From: Pseudomonas cremoricolorata
GTDB lineage: Bacteria; Pseudomonadota; Gammaproteobacteria; Pseudomonadales; Pseudomonadaceae
Direction: 5' to 3'
NCBI RefSeq assembly: GCF_000759535.1
Contig: NZ_CP009455.1
Coordinates: forward strand, 4,030,001-4,094,000
Length of the DNA: 64,000 nucleotides
The position numbers were made by a program, and so were the translations under genes. This document shows, in pieces, positions 9,922 to 19,030 of the stretch; within the stretch, counting starts at the first letter, position 1; the number at the start of each line of letters is the position of its first letter. The notes beneath the pieces are model-generated. The model searched no databases and was not told the DNA's origin. It saw only the letters and a list, made by a program, of their open reading frames with translations.

Positions 9922-12900
9922 ATGCGCTCCAATTGCGGCAGCCACACACGAATGAGCGAGAACAGCCGGTCAAGGTCGATGGGTTTGGCCAGGTAGTCGT
10001 TGGCACCGGCCTGCAGGCAGCGATGCTGGTCATCCTTCATGGCCTTGGCGGTCACGGCGATGATCGGCAGTTTGCGCCAGCGCGGCTGCTGACGAATCAG
10101 GCGGGTCGCTTCATAGCCATCCATTTCCGGCATCATCACGTCCATCAGCACCAGGTCGATGTCGTCATGCTGTTCGAGGCGTTCGATGGCCTCGCGGCCA
10201 TTGCGCCCGATCACCACCACGGCACCCTTGTGCTCCAGCGCGCTGGTCAGGGCGAAAATGTTACGTACGTCATCGTCGACCAGGAGGATACGCCGGCCTT
10301 CGAACACTTTGTCGCGGCTGCGCGCGGTCTTGAGCATGCGCTGGCGCTCATGGGACAGCTGAGATTCGACCTTGTGCAGGAACAGGGTGACTTCATCGAG
10401 CAGGCGTTCTGGCGAGCGTGCGCCTTTGATGATGATCGAACGCGAATACTTGAGCAGCTCGGCCTCTTCTTCGCGGGTCAGGTTGCGACCGGTGTAGACG
10501 ATCACCGGCGGGAACGAGCGAATGTCCTCGGTGGTCATGCGCTTGAGCAACTCGTTACCGAGCATGTCCGGCAGCTTGAGGTCGATGATCATGCAGTCGT
10601 AGACGTGCTCGTGCAGGAGCGCCAGGGCATCGTGGGCCATGGCCACCGCGGTGATTTCGATGTCGTCGTCGCCGATCAGACGGGCGATGCTCTCGCGCTG
10701 CAGGTCATCGTCCTCCACCAGCAGGATGCGCTTGAGCTTTTGCGTGAGCTTGGCTTCGAGCTTGCCGAACACATCCTTGAGCTCATCACGGGTGGTAGGT
10801 TTGACTGCATAACCGATGGCGCCCATGTGCAGGGCGGCCTCGACGCGGTCTTCCACGGAGATCACGTGTACCGGAATGTGCCGCGTCGTGGCCTGCTCCT
10901 TGAGGCGTTGCAGCACGGTCAGGCCAGAATGATCGGGTAGGCGCATGTCCAGCAGAATGGCGTCAGGCAGATACCGCTCGGCCAGTTCGAAGCCTTCGTC
11001 GGCGCCTTGGGCGTGCAGGCAGCTGTAGCCCAGCTCACGGGCCAGATCATAGAGAATGCGAGCGAAGTTCGGCTCGTCTTCCACCACCAGAATGCAGCGG
11101 TTGCTGAACGGCGCCAGCTCTCGGTCGTCTGCAAATGCCGGCGCCAGTGGCTGGGGTGCCTGGGCCGCAGGCGGCAAGGCGGCAAGCATCGGTTGCTGGG
11201 TGAGCATCGCCCGCGCAGGCAGCGGGGCTGGCAATTGTTCTTCGCCGTCGTAGTGTTCCGGCAACGACAGGCTGAACAGGCTGCCCTGCCCCATCTGGCT
11301 GCTCACGGTGATTTCGCCGCCGAGCAGCTGCGCCAGGTCGCGGGAAATCGACAGGCCCAGGCCAGTGCCGCCATAGCGGCGATTGCTGGTGCCATCGACC
11401 TGATGGAACGCACCGAAAATAGCCTGCTGCTGGTCGGCCGGGATGCCGATACCGCTATCCTGCACGGCGAAGACCACGCCGCGCTCAGGTGGGTGGCTGA
11501 TGGTCAGGCTGACCTGGCCGTGCTCGGTGAACTTGATGGCGTTGGACAACAGGTTCTTGAGTATCTGTTCCAGGCGCTGGCGGTCGGTGTAGAGCGAGGC
11601 CGGCACCTGGCCTTCGATACGCACCTGGAAATCCAGCCCCTTGTCGTTGGCCAGCGGCAGGAACATGCCACGCAGGCCATCGACCATCCGTTCGATGGGG
11701 GTATTTTCCGGGCGCATCTCAAGCTTGCCGGCCTCGACCTTGGCGATGTCGAGGATGTCGTTGATCAGGTTGAGCAGATCATTACCGGCGGCGTAGATGG
11801 AGTCGGCGAACTTGACCTGTTCAGGGGTGAGATTGCCGCCAGCGTTTTCGCCCAGCAGCTTGGCCAGAATCAGCGAGCTGTTGAGCGGTGTGCGCAATTC
11901 ATGGGACATGTTGGCAAGGAATTCCGACTTGTACTGGCTGGAACGCTGCAAGTCTTCGGCGCGCGCCTGCAATTCGAGCTGCGCCTTGTTCAGCTCGGCG
12001 TTCTTGCGGTCGAGGGCGTCGGTGCGCTCGGCCAGTTGCTCGTTGGTCTGTTCCAGCTCGGCCTGCTGGGTTTCCAGGTGGGCCTGGGACTCCTTGAGCA
12101 CCCGCGACTGCTCTTCAAGCTCTTCGTTGGCGGTTTTCAACTCCTCTTGCTGGACCTGCAACTCTTCATTGAGCTGCTGGGTCTGGGCCAGCACTTCCTG
12201 CAGGCGCTGGCGGTAGCGTGCGCTTTCGATGGAGGTGCCGAGGTTGCCGGCCAGGCGCTCGAGCAGTTCTTCGTCGCGCGGCTGCAAAGGACGCAGGAAA
12301 CCCAGTTCGATGACGCCGTTGACGTCACCATCGTGGCTGGCCGGCACCAGCATGGCGCTGCGTGGCAAGCCGCTGCCCAACCCGGAGCTCAGTCGGTGGA
12401 AACCTTCCGGCAAGTCGTCCAGGCGAATGACCTTGCTCTGCTGCACGGCTTGCGCCAGCAGGCCATCGTGGTTGCTCAAACGCTGCTCACGGGCCTGCTG
12501 CTCGGCGTCCAGCCCATAACTGGCGACGCGAACCAGCTGATCGTGCTCGTCACGGGCGTACACCGCACCGACCACACTGCCCAGGTAAGTGGCGAAGAAG
12601 CGCAGGATGCTGTCGCCCAGCAACGGCAAGGTTAGCTGGCCAATCACCTCTCCCGCCAACTGCGTCTGGCCGTTGCGCAGCCACGCCTGATGTTCCAGGC
12701 GTTCAGTAGCGCGTTGCTGGGCCCAGAGGTTCTCGTCATAACTGGCAGACAACGCCAGCAGGTCACGACGACCGAGGTAAGCCAGCAGCGCAGTCAGGGC
12801 GACGATGAGCAGCACGAAGGCACTGATGGCAATGGTCGTGACCGTGCTCACGGTATCGGTGCGACTCATGCGCAACTTTTGTTCGTTGTCGATGAAGATC

Positions 12901-13388
12901 GCGAATTCCTTGCGAATCTCATCGGTGATGCGCTTGCCTCGGCCATTGCCAATGGCCTGGCTGAAGTCGTCGCCAGCCCGACGCTGGGCGATCATTTCGC
13001 TGCCGAACTCGTTCCAGGCATGCTGCAAGGCCTTGAGCCGGTCGATGCGGTCGACCTGCTGAGGGTTGTCACCGACCATCTCGCGCAGACTGTCGAGGCT
13101 GCCGAACACCTGCGGTTTGGCCACCTCGTAGGGATCGAGAAAGCGCTCATCACCGGTAATGAGGAAACCCCGCATGCCGGTTTCCATATCGATCGACAGC
13201 TTCACCGTTTCATTGGCATTGCCGATGACATGGTCGGTGTGCTCGACCCAACGCATGGCTGCCAGCAAGTAAGTGATCACCACGACGAATGCGACGGCGC
13301 CAAGCAGTCCCACCCCCAAAGGCAAGCCCACGTTGCGGCTGAGCAGTTTGCGGAAACTGCGTTGGTTCATCGAAGCTGCTTGAATCAT
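9918..13388 (-). CDS. CHASE3-GAF hybrid histidine kinase with three receiver domains
   Basis: About 1156 residues. Order: membrane segment, periplasmic CHASE3-type helical sensor (TGMRGFLITGDERFLDPY motif), second membrane segment (about 190-210), GAF domain, long coiled coil (about 380-480), HisKA (NMSHELRTPLNSSLILAK), HATPase (N-box LLSNAIKFT; GGTGLGLSIS), then three receivers starting at CILVVEDEPN, RILLVEDDDL and RILLVDDDVR. The phospho-acceptor Asp is visible in each (ILLDMRLPDHSG, MIIDLKLPDMLG, LVLMDVMMPEMDG). It heads the operon with cheR, cheB, a receiver-kinase and a lone receiver. The start is uncertain: ATG 13388 has CAGG nine bases upstream; ATG 13370 and GTG 13445 are alternatives. 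Confidence 0.9.
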   Translation of the reverse strand: MIQAASMNQRSFRKLLSRNVGLPLGVGLLGAVAFVVVITYLLAAMRWVEHTDHVIGNANETVKLSIDMETGMRGFLITGDERFLDPYEVAKPQVFGSLDSLREMVGDNPQQVDRIDRLKALQHAWNEFGSEMIAQRRAGDDFSQAIGNGRGKRITDEIRKEFAIFIDNEQKLRMSRTDTVSTVTTIAISAFVLLIVALTALLAYLGRRDLLALSASYDENLWAQQRATERLEHQAWLRNGQTQLAGEVIGQLTLPLLGDSILRFFATYLGSVVGAVYARDEHDQLVRVASYGLDAEQQAREQRLSNHDGLLAQAVQQSKVIRLDDLPEGFHRLSSGLGSGLPRSAMLVPASHDGDVNGVIELGFLRPLQPRDEELLERLAGNLGTSIESARYRQRLQEVLAQTQQLNEELQVQQEELKTANEELEEQSRVLKESQAHLETQQAELEQTNEQLAERTDALDRKNAELNKAQLELQARAEDLQRSSQYKSEFLANMSHELRTPLNSSLILAKLLGENAGGNLTPEQVKFADSIYAAGNDLLNLINDILDIAKVEAGKLEMRPENTPIERMVDGLRGMFLPLANDKGLDFQVRIEGQVPASLYTDRQRLEQILKNLLSNAIKFTEHGQVSLTISHPPERGVVFAVQDSGIGIPADQQQAIFGAFHQVDGTSNRRYGGTGLGLSISRDLAQLLGGEITVSSQMGQGSLFSLSLPEHYDGEEQLPAPLPARAMLTQQPMLAALPPAAQAPQPLAPAFADDRELAPFSNRCILVVEDEPNFARILYDLARELGYSCLHAQGADEGFELAERYLPDAILLDMRLPDHSGLTVLQRLKEQATTRHIPVHVISVEDRVEAALHMGAIGYAVKPTTRDELKDVFGKLEAKLTQKLKRILLVEDDDLQRESIARLIGDDDIEITAVAMAHDALALLHEHVYDCMIIDLKLPDMLGNELLKRMTTEDIRSFPPVIVYTGRNLTREEEAELLKYSRSIIIKGARSPERLLDEVTLFLHKVESQLSHERQRMLKTARSRDKVFEGRRILLVDDDVRNIFALTSALEHKGAVVVIGRNGREAIERLEQHDDIDLVLMDVMMPEMDGYEATRLIRQQPRWRKLPIIAVTAKAMKDDQHRCLQAGANDYLAKPIDLDRLFSLIRVWLPQLERI

Positions 13389-13630
13389 CACGTGACGCCT
13401 GAGCGAATGAAGAGTGTTGACGGACGAGCGTCGATCGATGCTCACCCGCTTGCTGGCCTGGGCAAAAGCGCTGATTTTACCTGGGTTTTTCAGGCATGGC
13501 AGTCACTTAGCCAGTATTGGAAGGGCGCGTGAGGTAATCGTTCCATCTATTTGCACAGACCGGTATGCTGCGGAACTTCTACCGGCCCTAGAGCACTGAA
13601 TAGGGACACGCCATCAACAGGACTCACGTA

Positions 13631-14017
13631 ATGCCTCTACTGGTTGTCGAAGACGACGACATCGTTCGAATGCTGATCGTCGAAGTGCTCGATGAGCTCG
13701 GCTATAAAGTTCTGCAAGCTGAGAACGCGACCAAGGCACTTGAGGTGCTGGAGAACCCTGAGCAGTCCCTGGATCTGCTGATGACCGATGTCGGCCTGCC
13801 AGACAAGTCTGGTCAGGAATTGGCGGAGCTTGCCCGCGCGCTCCGTCCGGTGCTGCCGATCCTGTTCGTCAGCGGGTATTCCGATGGCCTCATCGTGCCT
13901 GAAGGCATGCACAAGATCGGTAAGCCTTTTGGCATCGATCAATTGCGTGACAAGGTCGTCAGCGTGATTGGCAAGGCTGGCTGCGATCTCGCTCAGGACA
14001 CTCTGCGCAGCAAGTAA
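13631..14017 (+). CDS. Single-domain response regulator, divergent from the CheR/CheB operon
   Basis: 128 residues, one receiver domain: LLVVEDDDIVR acidic pocket, phospho-acceptor Asp in LLMTDVGLPDKSG, Ser in ILFVSGYSDG and Lys in KIGKPFG. No output domain. It is transcribed away from the large hybrid kinase, which starts about 240 bases upstream on the other strand, so it may belong to the same circuit. Its last 25 bases overlap the end of the convergent cobF gene. Confidence 0.88.
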   Translation: MPLLVVEDDDIVRMLIVEVLDELGYKVLQAENATKALEVLENPEQSLDLLMTDVGLPDKSGQELAELARALRPVLPILFVSGYSDGLIVPEGMHKIGKPFGIDQLRDKVVSVIGKAGCDLAQDTLRSK

Positions 14018-14742
14018 GTGTCCATGATCCAACCCTTTTCCCGACGAGCACGCTCCCGCACTTGCAGGATGCGTGCCTTGACGTGCTGCAAAGGCCCGGC
14101 GATGAGTAGTTCATCACTACTGCCCAAATAAGCCCCCCAGTAAATAAACAACGCCGGGTCCTCCAGATGGGCAAAGTGGCAGTCGCCATCGAGCATGACT
14201 ACCACATTGTCGATAGCGCTTTGATCAGGCATGCGCCGGCCCGGCAGAATGGTCAGTGGTTCACCGACCCGGTTCAACGGTATCTGATGTTTTGCTGCCA
14301 AGGCCTGAACGCTGCTGATGCCAGGAATCACTTCCAGCGTTAGTTGCAGGCCGCGCTGACGTACCCGATCGAGAATGCGCAAGGTACTGTCATAGAGTCC
14401 CGGCTCACCCCACAGTAGAAAAGCCCCTGTCTCACCCTCTTTGAGTTCATCGCGCAGCAATCGGGCATAGAGCGCGGCGCGCTGTTCGTGCCAGTCTTCT
14501 ACTGCGCGCTGGTAATGCGCAGCGCACTGATCGCGCCTGGGGTCGGCCACCTGCACCAGGCGGTAGTTGCCATCGGCTCGATGCTGATCGAGCATGGCGT
14601 GGCGCGTGCGCAACAGCTCGCGCCCGATGAGACCTTTGTCGAGCACGAAAAATACCTGCGCGCGGCGCAGCGCCTCGATGGCCTGCAAGGTGATCTGGCG
14701 AGGATCGCCCGGACCAATTCCGATCAACAACAGTTGTTTCAT
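13993..14742 (-). CDS. cobF: Precorrin-6A synthase (deacetylating)
   Basis: 249 residues of the SAM-dependent tetrapyrrole methylase fold: the N-terminal LLLIGIGPGDPRQIT nucleotide loop, FLLWGEPGLYDS and VIPGISSVQALAAKHQIPLN are family hallmarks. The length and the C-terminal part (FIYWGAYLGSSDELLIAG) fit CobF, which methylates C1 of precorrin-5 with loss of acetate in the aerobic cobalamin pathway. Start at 14742 (MKQLLLIGIGPG). No other cob gene is in the window; cobF standing apart from the main cob clusters is common in Pseudomonas. Confidence 0.88.
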   Translation of the reverse strand: MKQLLLIGIGPGDPRQITLQAIEALRRAQVFFVLDKGLIGRELLRTRHAMLDQHRADGNYRLVQVADPRRDQCAAHYQRAVEDWHEQRAALYARLLRDELKEGETGAFLLWGEPGLYDSTLRILDRVRQRGLQLTLEVIPGISSVQALAAKHQIPLNRVGEPLTILPGRRMPDQSAIDNVVVMLDGDCHFAHLEDPALFIYWGAYLGSSDELLIAGPLQHVKARILQVRERARREKGWIMDTYLLRRVS

Positions 14743-15022
14743 AGTTGACCCCGTCATTAACAACCTACGCCACTGTCGAGCCATGCTGTACAGTTTGGCA
14801 CACTCAACGAACGCTCGACATTTCCGACTAGGGCGCTTGAAAACAGCCTGCCACTTTCGCTTACAAGTTTGAATCAGCAGATTGAAAGTTGGGGTTTACC
14901 GCCCGCATGACGACAACTACACTGCACTTCAACGAACAGTTTCATCCCACTCGGTGGCAGGCGGCTAGCGTTGCATCATGTTCGTCGCGCCCGGCCACGG
15001 CAGTCTTAAAGGAGTGACGCCA

Positions 15023-15385
15023 ATGTCCAGACTTGCAGAATTTCGTGCCGCAGAAAAAGCCCTACAAGATCAACTTGCACAACTGGAATCGATGAAAAAA
15101 GATGCCGGTCTCAAGCGCGAGATCGAATTCGAGCAAAAGCTCCTGGGGCTGATGAAGACCTACGAAAAGGGTCTGCGCGACATCGTCGCGATCCTCGACC
15201 CCAAGGGCCAGGCCAAAGCCCCTGCCCCAGCCGCCAAGCAACACCGCAGACCGCGCGTGGTGAAAGTCTACGAGAACCCCCACAGCGGCGAGCTGATCGA
15301 AACCAAGGGCGGTAATCACCGTGGCCTGAAGGCCTGGAAAGAACAGTACGGCAGCGACACGGTAGAAAGTTGGGTCCGTCGATGA
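15023..15385 (+). CDS. mvaT: MvaT-family H-NS-like nucleoid protein
   Basis: 120 residues. The N-terminal half is a helical coiled-coil oligomerisation region (MSRLAEFRAAEKALQDQLAQ onward) followed by a basic linker with AKAPAPAAKQHRRPRV. The C-terminal DNA-binding domain has the MvaT pattern YENPHSGELIETKGGNHRGLKAWKEQYG, with RG in the minor-groove-binding AT-pincer loop. MvaT proteins silence AT-rich and horizontally acquired DNA and regulate many genes in Pseudomonas. Start at 15023 with AAAGGAG upstream. P. putida carries several paralogs (TurA-TurE); I believe the one next to gloA is TurB but cannot prove it from sequence alone. A strong terminator follows. Confidence 0.92.
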   Translation: MSRLAEFRAAEKALQDQLAQLESMKKDAGLKREIEFEQKLLGLMKTYEKGLRDIVAILDPKGQAKAPAPAAKQHRRPRVVKVYENPHSGELIETKGGNHRGLKAWKEQYGSDTVESWVRR

Positions 15386-15493
15386 AACGTGAACGAATGG
15401 TTCACACATTTTTCACAGCGACGTCGGCATCATTGAACCAGCTAACGGACTAGCGACCCCATCACGCGCCCGCACATGCGGGCCTCTAATTCC

Positions 15494-15530
15494 AGCGCCC
15501 TGCACCTTTCGTGCAGGGCGCTTTCATTTG
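15494..15530 (+). terminator. Intrinsic terminator after mvaT
   Basis: Perfect 12-bp stem AGCGCCCTGCAC (15494-15505) with GTGCAGGGCGCT (15511-15522), loop CTTTC, followed by the T-rich stretch TTCATTTG. It separates mvaT from gloA. Confidence 0.85.
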
Positions 15531-15611
15531 TGCGATCGAATTTCTTCCGTATCATGGGGTCTGGATTGTTGTGCCGGTACTTGCTGCCGGCTTCGTTTTT
15601 CTGGAGTACCC

Positions 15612-16133
15612 ATGAGCCTGAATGATCTGCATGCCCTGCCGGGCATCACCGCGCAACCCGATGCGGCCACTGCCAACTTCGTGTTCAACCACACCATGCT
15701 GCGGGTCAAGGACATCGAAAAATCCTTGGACTTCTATACACGCGTACTGGGCTTCACCTTGGTCGACAAGCGTGACTTCGCAGAGGCCGGCTTCAGCCTG
15801 TATTTCCTCGCGTTGGCCGACAGGAACAGCATCCCGGAGGATGACACCGCGCGTCATCAGTGGATGAAGTCGATTCCAGGCGTGCTGGAGCTGACCCATA
15901 ATCATGGCACCGAGAATGATGGCCAGTTCGCCTACCACGACGGCAACAGCGACCCGCGCGGCTTCGGTCACATCTGCATTTCGGTGCCAGACGTCGTCGC
16001 CGCCTGCGAACGTTTCGAGTCGCTGCAGGTGCCATTCCAGAAGCGTCTGGCCGATGGCCGCATGAACCATCTGGCCTTCATTAAAGACCCCGATGGTTAC
16101 TGGGTCGAGATCATCCAGCCGACCGAACTCTGA
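15612..16133 (+). CDS. gloA: Lactoylglutathione lyase (glyoxalase I)
   Basis: 173 residues. It isomerises the hemithioacetal of methylglyoxal and glutathione to S-lactoylglutathione. The N-terminal half has FNHTMLRVKDIEKSLDFYTRVLGF with a metal-ligand His, the middle has VLELTHNHGTEND with the Glu ligand, then GFGHICISVPD (His) and DPDGYWVEIIQP (Glu). The insertion-containing length of about 173 residues fits the zinc-dependent eukaryote/P. putida-type class rather than the shorter nickel class. Start at 15612 with GGAG upstream. Confidence 0.95.
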   Translation: MSLNDLHALPGITAQPDAATANFVFNHTMLRVKDIEKSLDFYTRVLGFTLVDKRDFAEAGFSLYFLALADRNSIPEDDTARHQWMKSIPGVLELTHNHGTENDGQFAYHDGNSDPRGFGHICISVPDVVAACERFESLQVPFQKRLADGRMNHLAFIKDPDGYWVEIIQPTEL

Positions 16134-16234
16134 GGCTGCGCGGGCGCAGCGACGTTCGTCGCTCGCTGCGCCACAGGGGGCTCGTTGTGCTATAGGGGAA
16201 GGAGTACTCCCTGACATCGCAGCGAGGTTCTCTC

Positions 16235-16483
16235 ATGCAAACCCTTCACTGTGAATACCGCGACCACACCATCACCGCCAGCGTGATGGCCCATCCTGAC
16301 TCACCCCTGCCCTACGCCAGCGGCTGTCTGATTACCGACCCTGAAGGGCACGTCAGTCGACGCCTGTCGTTGCCTGTGGAAATGAAGTTCATGGCCGACC
16401 TGGAACATGCTCAACAGGCCGCGCTGGCCCATGGGCGCTGGCTGGTAGACCAGCACCTCGATGGACACGTGCAGCATTTCTGA
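16235..16483 (+). CDS. Hypothetical 82-residue protein
   Basis: A small soluble protein without signal peptide or membrane segment (MQTLHCEYRDHTITASVMAH). It has a start with GAGG about 9 bases upstream, ordinary Pseudomonas codon use, and lies between gloA and the convergent shikimate dehydrogenase-like gene. It resembles small conserved hypothetical proteins of Pseudomonas; I recognise no domain and assign no function. Confidence 0.6.
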   Translation: MQTLHCEYRDHTITASVMAHPDSPLPYASGCLITDPEGHVSRRLSLPVEMKFMADLEHAQQAALAHGRWLVDQHLDGHVQHF

Positions 16484-16497
16484 CCCGGTCGCAAGCC

Positions 16498-17319
16498 TTA
16501 GCCATTGCGGGCGAACTTCACCGCAGCATCCACCTGGGCCTGAGTCGGTCGTACGCCGGTATACAGCACAAACTGCTCCAGCGCTTGCAGGGCGATCACC
16601 TCGAGCCCGGTGATAACCGATTTGTCCAGCGCTAGCGCGCGGGCGATCAATGGCGTGCGTTCGGGCATCGCGACGACGTCGAACACCCACTGCGCCGCCG
16701 CGATGGCGTTGTCGGTGAAGGCCAATCGCTCAGCATCGGCGCCCCCTGCCATGCCGATCGGGGTGACGTTGATCAGCATTGGCGGACAGCGGTCGTCCAA
16801 GTCTCTGACCCAGCCATACCCGCAGGTATCGGCCAGTTGCTGTCCGGCCTGCTCGTTGCGGGCAACGATCAACCCCTCACTGAAACCGCTGTCGCGCAGT
16901 GCGCACGCCACTGCTTTGGCCATGCCGCCGCTACCGCGCAAAGCGAAAGCGGTACCGGGATCGACCTCATGGCGCTCCAGCAGTTGCCGCACAGCCAGGT
17001 AGTCGGTGTTATAGGCCGTGAGGCGGCCGGCATCGTTGACCACCGTGTTGATCGAGTCGATGGCAGCGGCCGAAGGGTCGATGGCATCGACCAGCGCCAT
17101 GCACGCTTCCTTGAACGGCATCGATACGCCACAGCCGCGAATGCCCAGGGCACGGAGGCCGGCGATGGCCGCGGGCAGGTCCTGAGTGGTCATGGCTTTG
17201 TAGTAGTAGTCCAGACCCAGCTGCTCATACAGGTGGTTGTGAAAGCGGATACCGAAGCTGCCAGGGCGTGCCGCCAGGGAAATGCAGAGCACGGTGGCAG
17301 GGCTGGGGGTGAGAGTCAT
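16498..17319 (-). CDS. Shikimate dehydrogenase-like protein (AroE family)
   Basis: 273 residues. The shikimate-binding half has ISMPFKE-type sequence GCGVSMPFKEACM with the catalytic Lys, INTVVNDAGRLTAYNTDY with the catalytic Asp, and the Rossmann half has LRGSGGMAKAVACAL followed by VARNEQAG. This matches the AroE superfamily, probably the SDH-L/HI0607-like branch with weaker or different specificity than the biosynthetic AroE. It would reduce 3-dehydroshikimate or oxidise shikimate/quinate with NAD(P). It stands alone, so it is more likely an accessory or catabolic enzyme than the housekeeping aroE. Confidence 0.82.
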   Translation of the reverse strand: MTLTPSPATVLCISLAARPGSFGIRFHNHLYEQLGLDYYYKAMTTQDLPAAIAGLRALGIRGCGVSMPFKEACMALVDAIDPSAAAIDSINTVVNDAGRLTAYNTDYLAVRQLLERHEVDPGTAFALRGSGGMAKAVACALRDSGFSEGLIVARNEQAGQQLADTCGYGWVRDLDDRCPPMLINVTPIGMAGGADAERLAFTDNAIAAAQWVFDVVAMPERTPLIARALALDKSVITGLEVIALQALEQFVLYTGVRPTQAQVDAAVKFARNG

Positions 17320-17368
17320 GGGCGGGGTCCTTGAGTAGAGGGTCGACAGCGTCAGGCCGCGGGTTAAA

Positions 17369-17386
17369 CCTTACACAACCTTTACC
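17369..17386. promoter_or_regulatory. Direct-repeat element upstream of the Pro/Tyr-rich secreted protein
   Basis: CCTTACACAACCTTTACC contains two CCTT(T)AC half-sites whose starts are 10 bases apart, about one helical turn, as seen for OmpR-type response-regulator sites. It lies about 80 bases before the ATG at 17466. No regulator can be named. Confidence 0.25.
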
Positions 17387-17465
17387 CTGGGAGGGTGCGC
17401 AACGGCACGAATTCGCGGTCATAGTGATACGCCCCAGACCGTGGGGTGCCTTGCGAGGATCGAAC

Positions 17466-17813
17466 ATGAAGCGTCACCTACCCGCGATAGCCCTGCTGAT
17501 CGGCGCCCTGGCCCTGAGCGGCCCGGCGGCTGCCCACGGCGGCTGGCGCGGTGCCGGCCCGGTACTGGGCGCAGCGGTGGTCGGGGCAGTGGTTGGTGCG
17601 GCCGTGTCGGGTGGGCACGATCGGCCGGTGTACGTCGAACGCGAACGCGCCTATTACCCGCCGCCGCCGGTGTATGTCCAGGCACCGCCCCCCCCTGTGT
17701 ACTACCAGCCCTACGTGGTCGAGCGCTACGAGCCAATGCCCCCACCGCCACCGCCGCACTACCGTTATTACGGCCCGCCACCGGGCTATTACTACGGCCC
17801 GCCGCGCTGGTGA
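17466..17813 (+). CDS. Secreted Pro/Tyr-rich small protein
   Basis: 115 residues. A signal peptide (MKRHLPAIALLIGALALSG, cleavage near AAAHG) is followed by a glycine/alanine hydrophobic stretch (VLGAAVVGAVVGAAVSGG) and a C-terminal half built of PPPP, YYPP and YYYGPP repeats. It resembles short envelope proteins with a glycine-zipper segment and a Pro/Tyr tail; the function is unknown. Start at 17466 with GAGG upstream. A terminator-like hairpin follows. Confidence 0.75.
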   Translation: MKRHLPAIALLIGALALSGPAAAHGGWRGAGPVLGAAVVGAVVGAAVSGGHDRPVYVERERAYYPPPPVYVQAPPPPVYYQPYVVERYEPMPPPPPPHYRYYGPPPGYYYGPPRW

Positions 17814-17863
17814 CGAACGAAGGGCCCGCTCTGCCGAGCAGGTAATGGAAGTAACGAGACAAC

Positions 17864-17894
17864 AGCCGACGGCGTTGCAGCCGCCGGCTTTTTC
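17864..17894 (+). terminator. Intrinsic terminator
   Basis: AGCCGACGGC (17864-17873) pairs with GCCGCCGGCT (17880-17889) with one A/C mismatch, loop GTTGCA, followed by TTTT. It ends the transcript of the Pro/Tyr-rich protein gene. Confidence 0.75.
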
Positions 17895-18061
17895 GTATCT
17901 GCAATGGCCACTTTACCGACGAACGGATGAAGGTTTTTTCATCTGCACCAGGCTGCTCGACGAGCAATCGACAGCGCCTGGCCCATACTCCACAATGCGC
18001 CGGTTTTTTAGGGGAAACCCTTGCACAGCCAACGACATAACAACTTCTAGTGAGCCTTAAC

Positions 18062-18988
18062 GTGAAAACTTCCCTGTCCATCCTCAGCCTGCTGCTGTTG
18101 TTCACAGGAACTGCGACCTTACCGTCGACCGCTGCTGCACAACCCCCCGCTCAGGTTCAGCGTGACCCGAGCAGCTTGCACCTGGCCTCCGGTAGCGCCT
18201 TGCTGATCGACCTCAACACCGGCAAGGAACTGTACTCAAGCCATGCCGAGCGGGTCAGGCCTATCGCCTCGGTGACCAAGCTGATGACCGCCATGGTGGT
18301 GCTCGATGCCAAGCTGCCGATGGACGAAATGCTCAGCATGACCATCGCCAACAACCCGGACATGAAAGGCATCTATTCGCGTGTGCGCCTGGGCAGTGAA
18401 CTGAGCCGCCGCGAGACCTTGCTGATTACCCTGATGTCGTCGGAGAACCGCGCCGCCACCAGCCTGGCCAACCACTATCCGGGTGGCTATCCGGCCTTCA
18501 TCAAGGCCATGAACGCCAAGGCGCGTAGCCTGGGCATGAGCCACACGCGCTATGTCGAGCCGACCGGGCTGTCGACACAGAACGTGTCGACTGCGCGTGA
18601 TCTGGGCAAGCTGCTGCTGGCCTCGCGCAAATACCCCTTGCTCAGCCAACTGTCGACCACCCGTGAAAAAACCGTGGCCTTCAGCAAACCCAACTACACC
18701 CTGGGCTTTCGCAACACCGACCACCTGGTGAACAAGAGCAACTGGGACATCAAGCTGACCAAAACCGGTTTCACCAACGAAGCCGGTCACTGCCTGGTGT
18801 TGCTGACGCGCATGGACAACCGCCCGGTGGCGATGGTCATTCTCGATGCGTTCGGCAAGTACACCCACTTCGCCGACGCCAGCCGGATGCGCCAGTGGCT
18901 GGAAACCGGCGCGGCCAAACCGGCACCCGCGGTGGCCATGCAGTACAAGGCTGATCGCCATACCCGCGCGCGGGTCGCCGTGGAATGA
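18062..18988 (+). CDS. pbpG: D-alanyl-D-alanine endopeptidase (penicillin-binding protein 7/8 type)
   Basis: About 308 residues with an N-terminal signal peptide ([14 protein letters not shown]...TAAAQ). Active-site motifs of the S11 low-molecular-weight PBPs are all present: SVTK (nucleophile Ser and Lys, in [14 protein letters not shown]), SSEN (the SxN motif) and KTGFTNEAG (the KTG motif). PbpG is a periplasmic endopeptidase that cuts D-Ala-mDAP cross-links in peptidoglycan remodelling. GTG at 18062 gives the family-like MKTSLSI start; GTG 18050 is a four-codon-longer alternative. A strong hairpin separates it from the convergent CoA-transferase genes. Confidence 0.92.
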   Translation: MKTSLSILSLLLLFTGTATLPSTAAAQPPAQVQRDPSSLHLASGSALLIDLNTGKELYSSHAERVRPIASVTKLMTAMVVLDAKLPMDEMLSMTIANNPDMKGIYSRVRLGSELSRRETLLITLMSSENRAATSLANHYPGGYPAFIKAMNAKARSLGMSHTRYVEPTGLSTQNVSTARDLGKLLLASRKYPLLSQLSTTREKTVAFSKPNYTLGFRNTDHLVNKSNWDIKLTKTGFTNEAGHCLVLLTRMDNRPVAMVILDAFGKYTHFADASRMRQWLETGAAKPAPAVAMQYKADRHTRARVAVE

Positions 18989-18995
18989 TCGTCCT

Positions 18996-19025
18996 CGGCC
19001 GACTGCGCACTCACGCAGTCGGCCG
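18996..19025. terminator. Bidirectional hairpin between pbpG and the CoA-transferase operon
   Basis: A perfect 12-bp stem: CGGCCGACTGCG (18996-19007) with CGCAGTCGGCCG (19014-19025), loop CACTCA. It sits exactly between two convergent coding ends. Neither side has a long T tract, so it may be a weak terminator or an end-protecting hairpin. Confidence 0.55.
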
Positions 19026-19030
19026 GGCAT

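Noticed and set aside
11007..12635. 542-codon open frame on the plus strand opposite the CHASE3 kinase
   Set aside because: It is antisense to conserved GAF, coiled-coil, HisKA and HATPase sequence; its own translation is His/Gln/Val-rich without any domain, typical of high-GC shadow frames.
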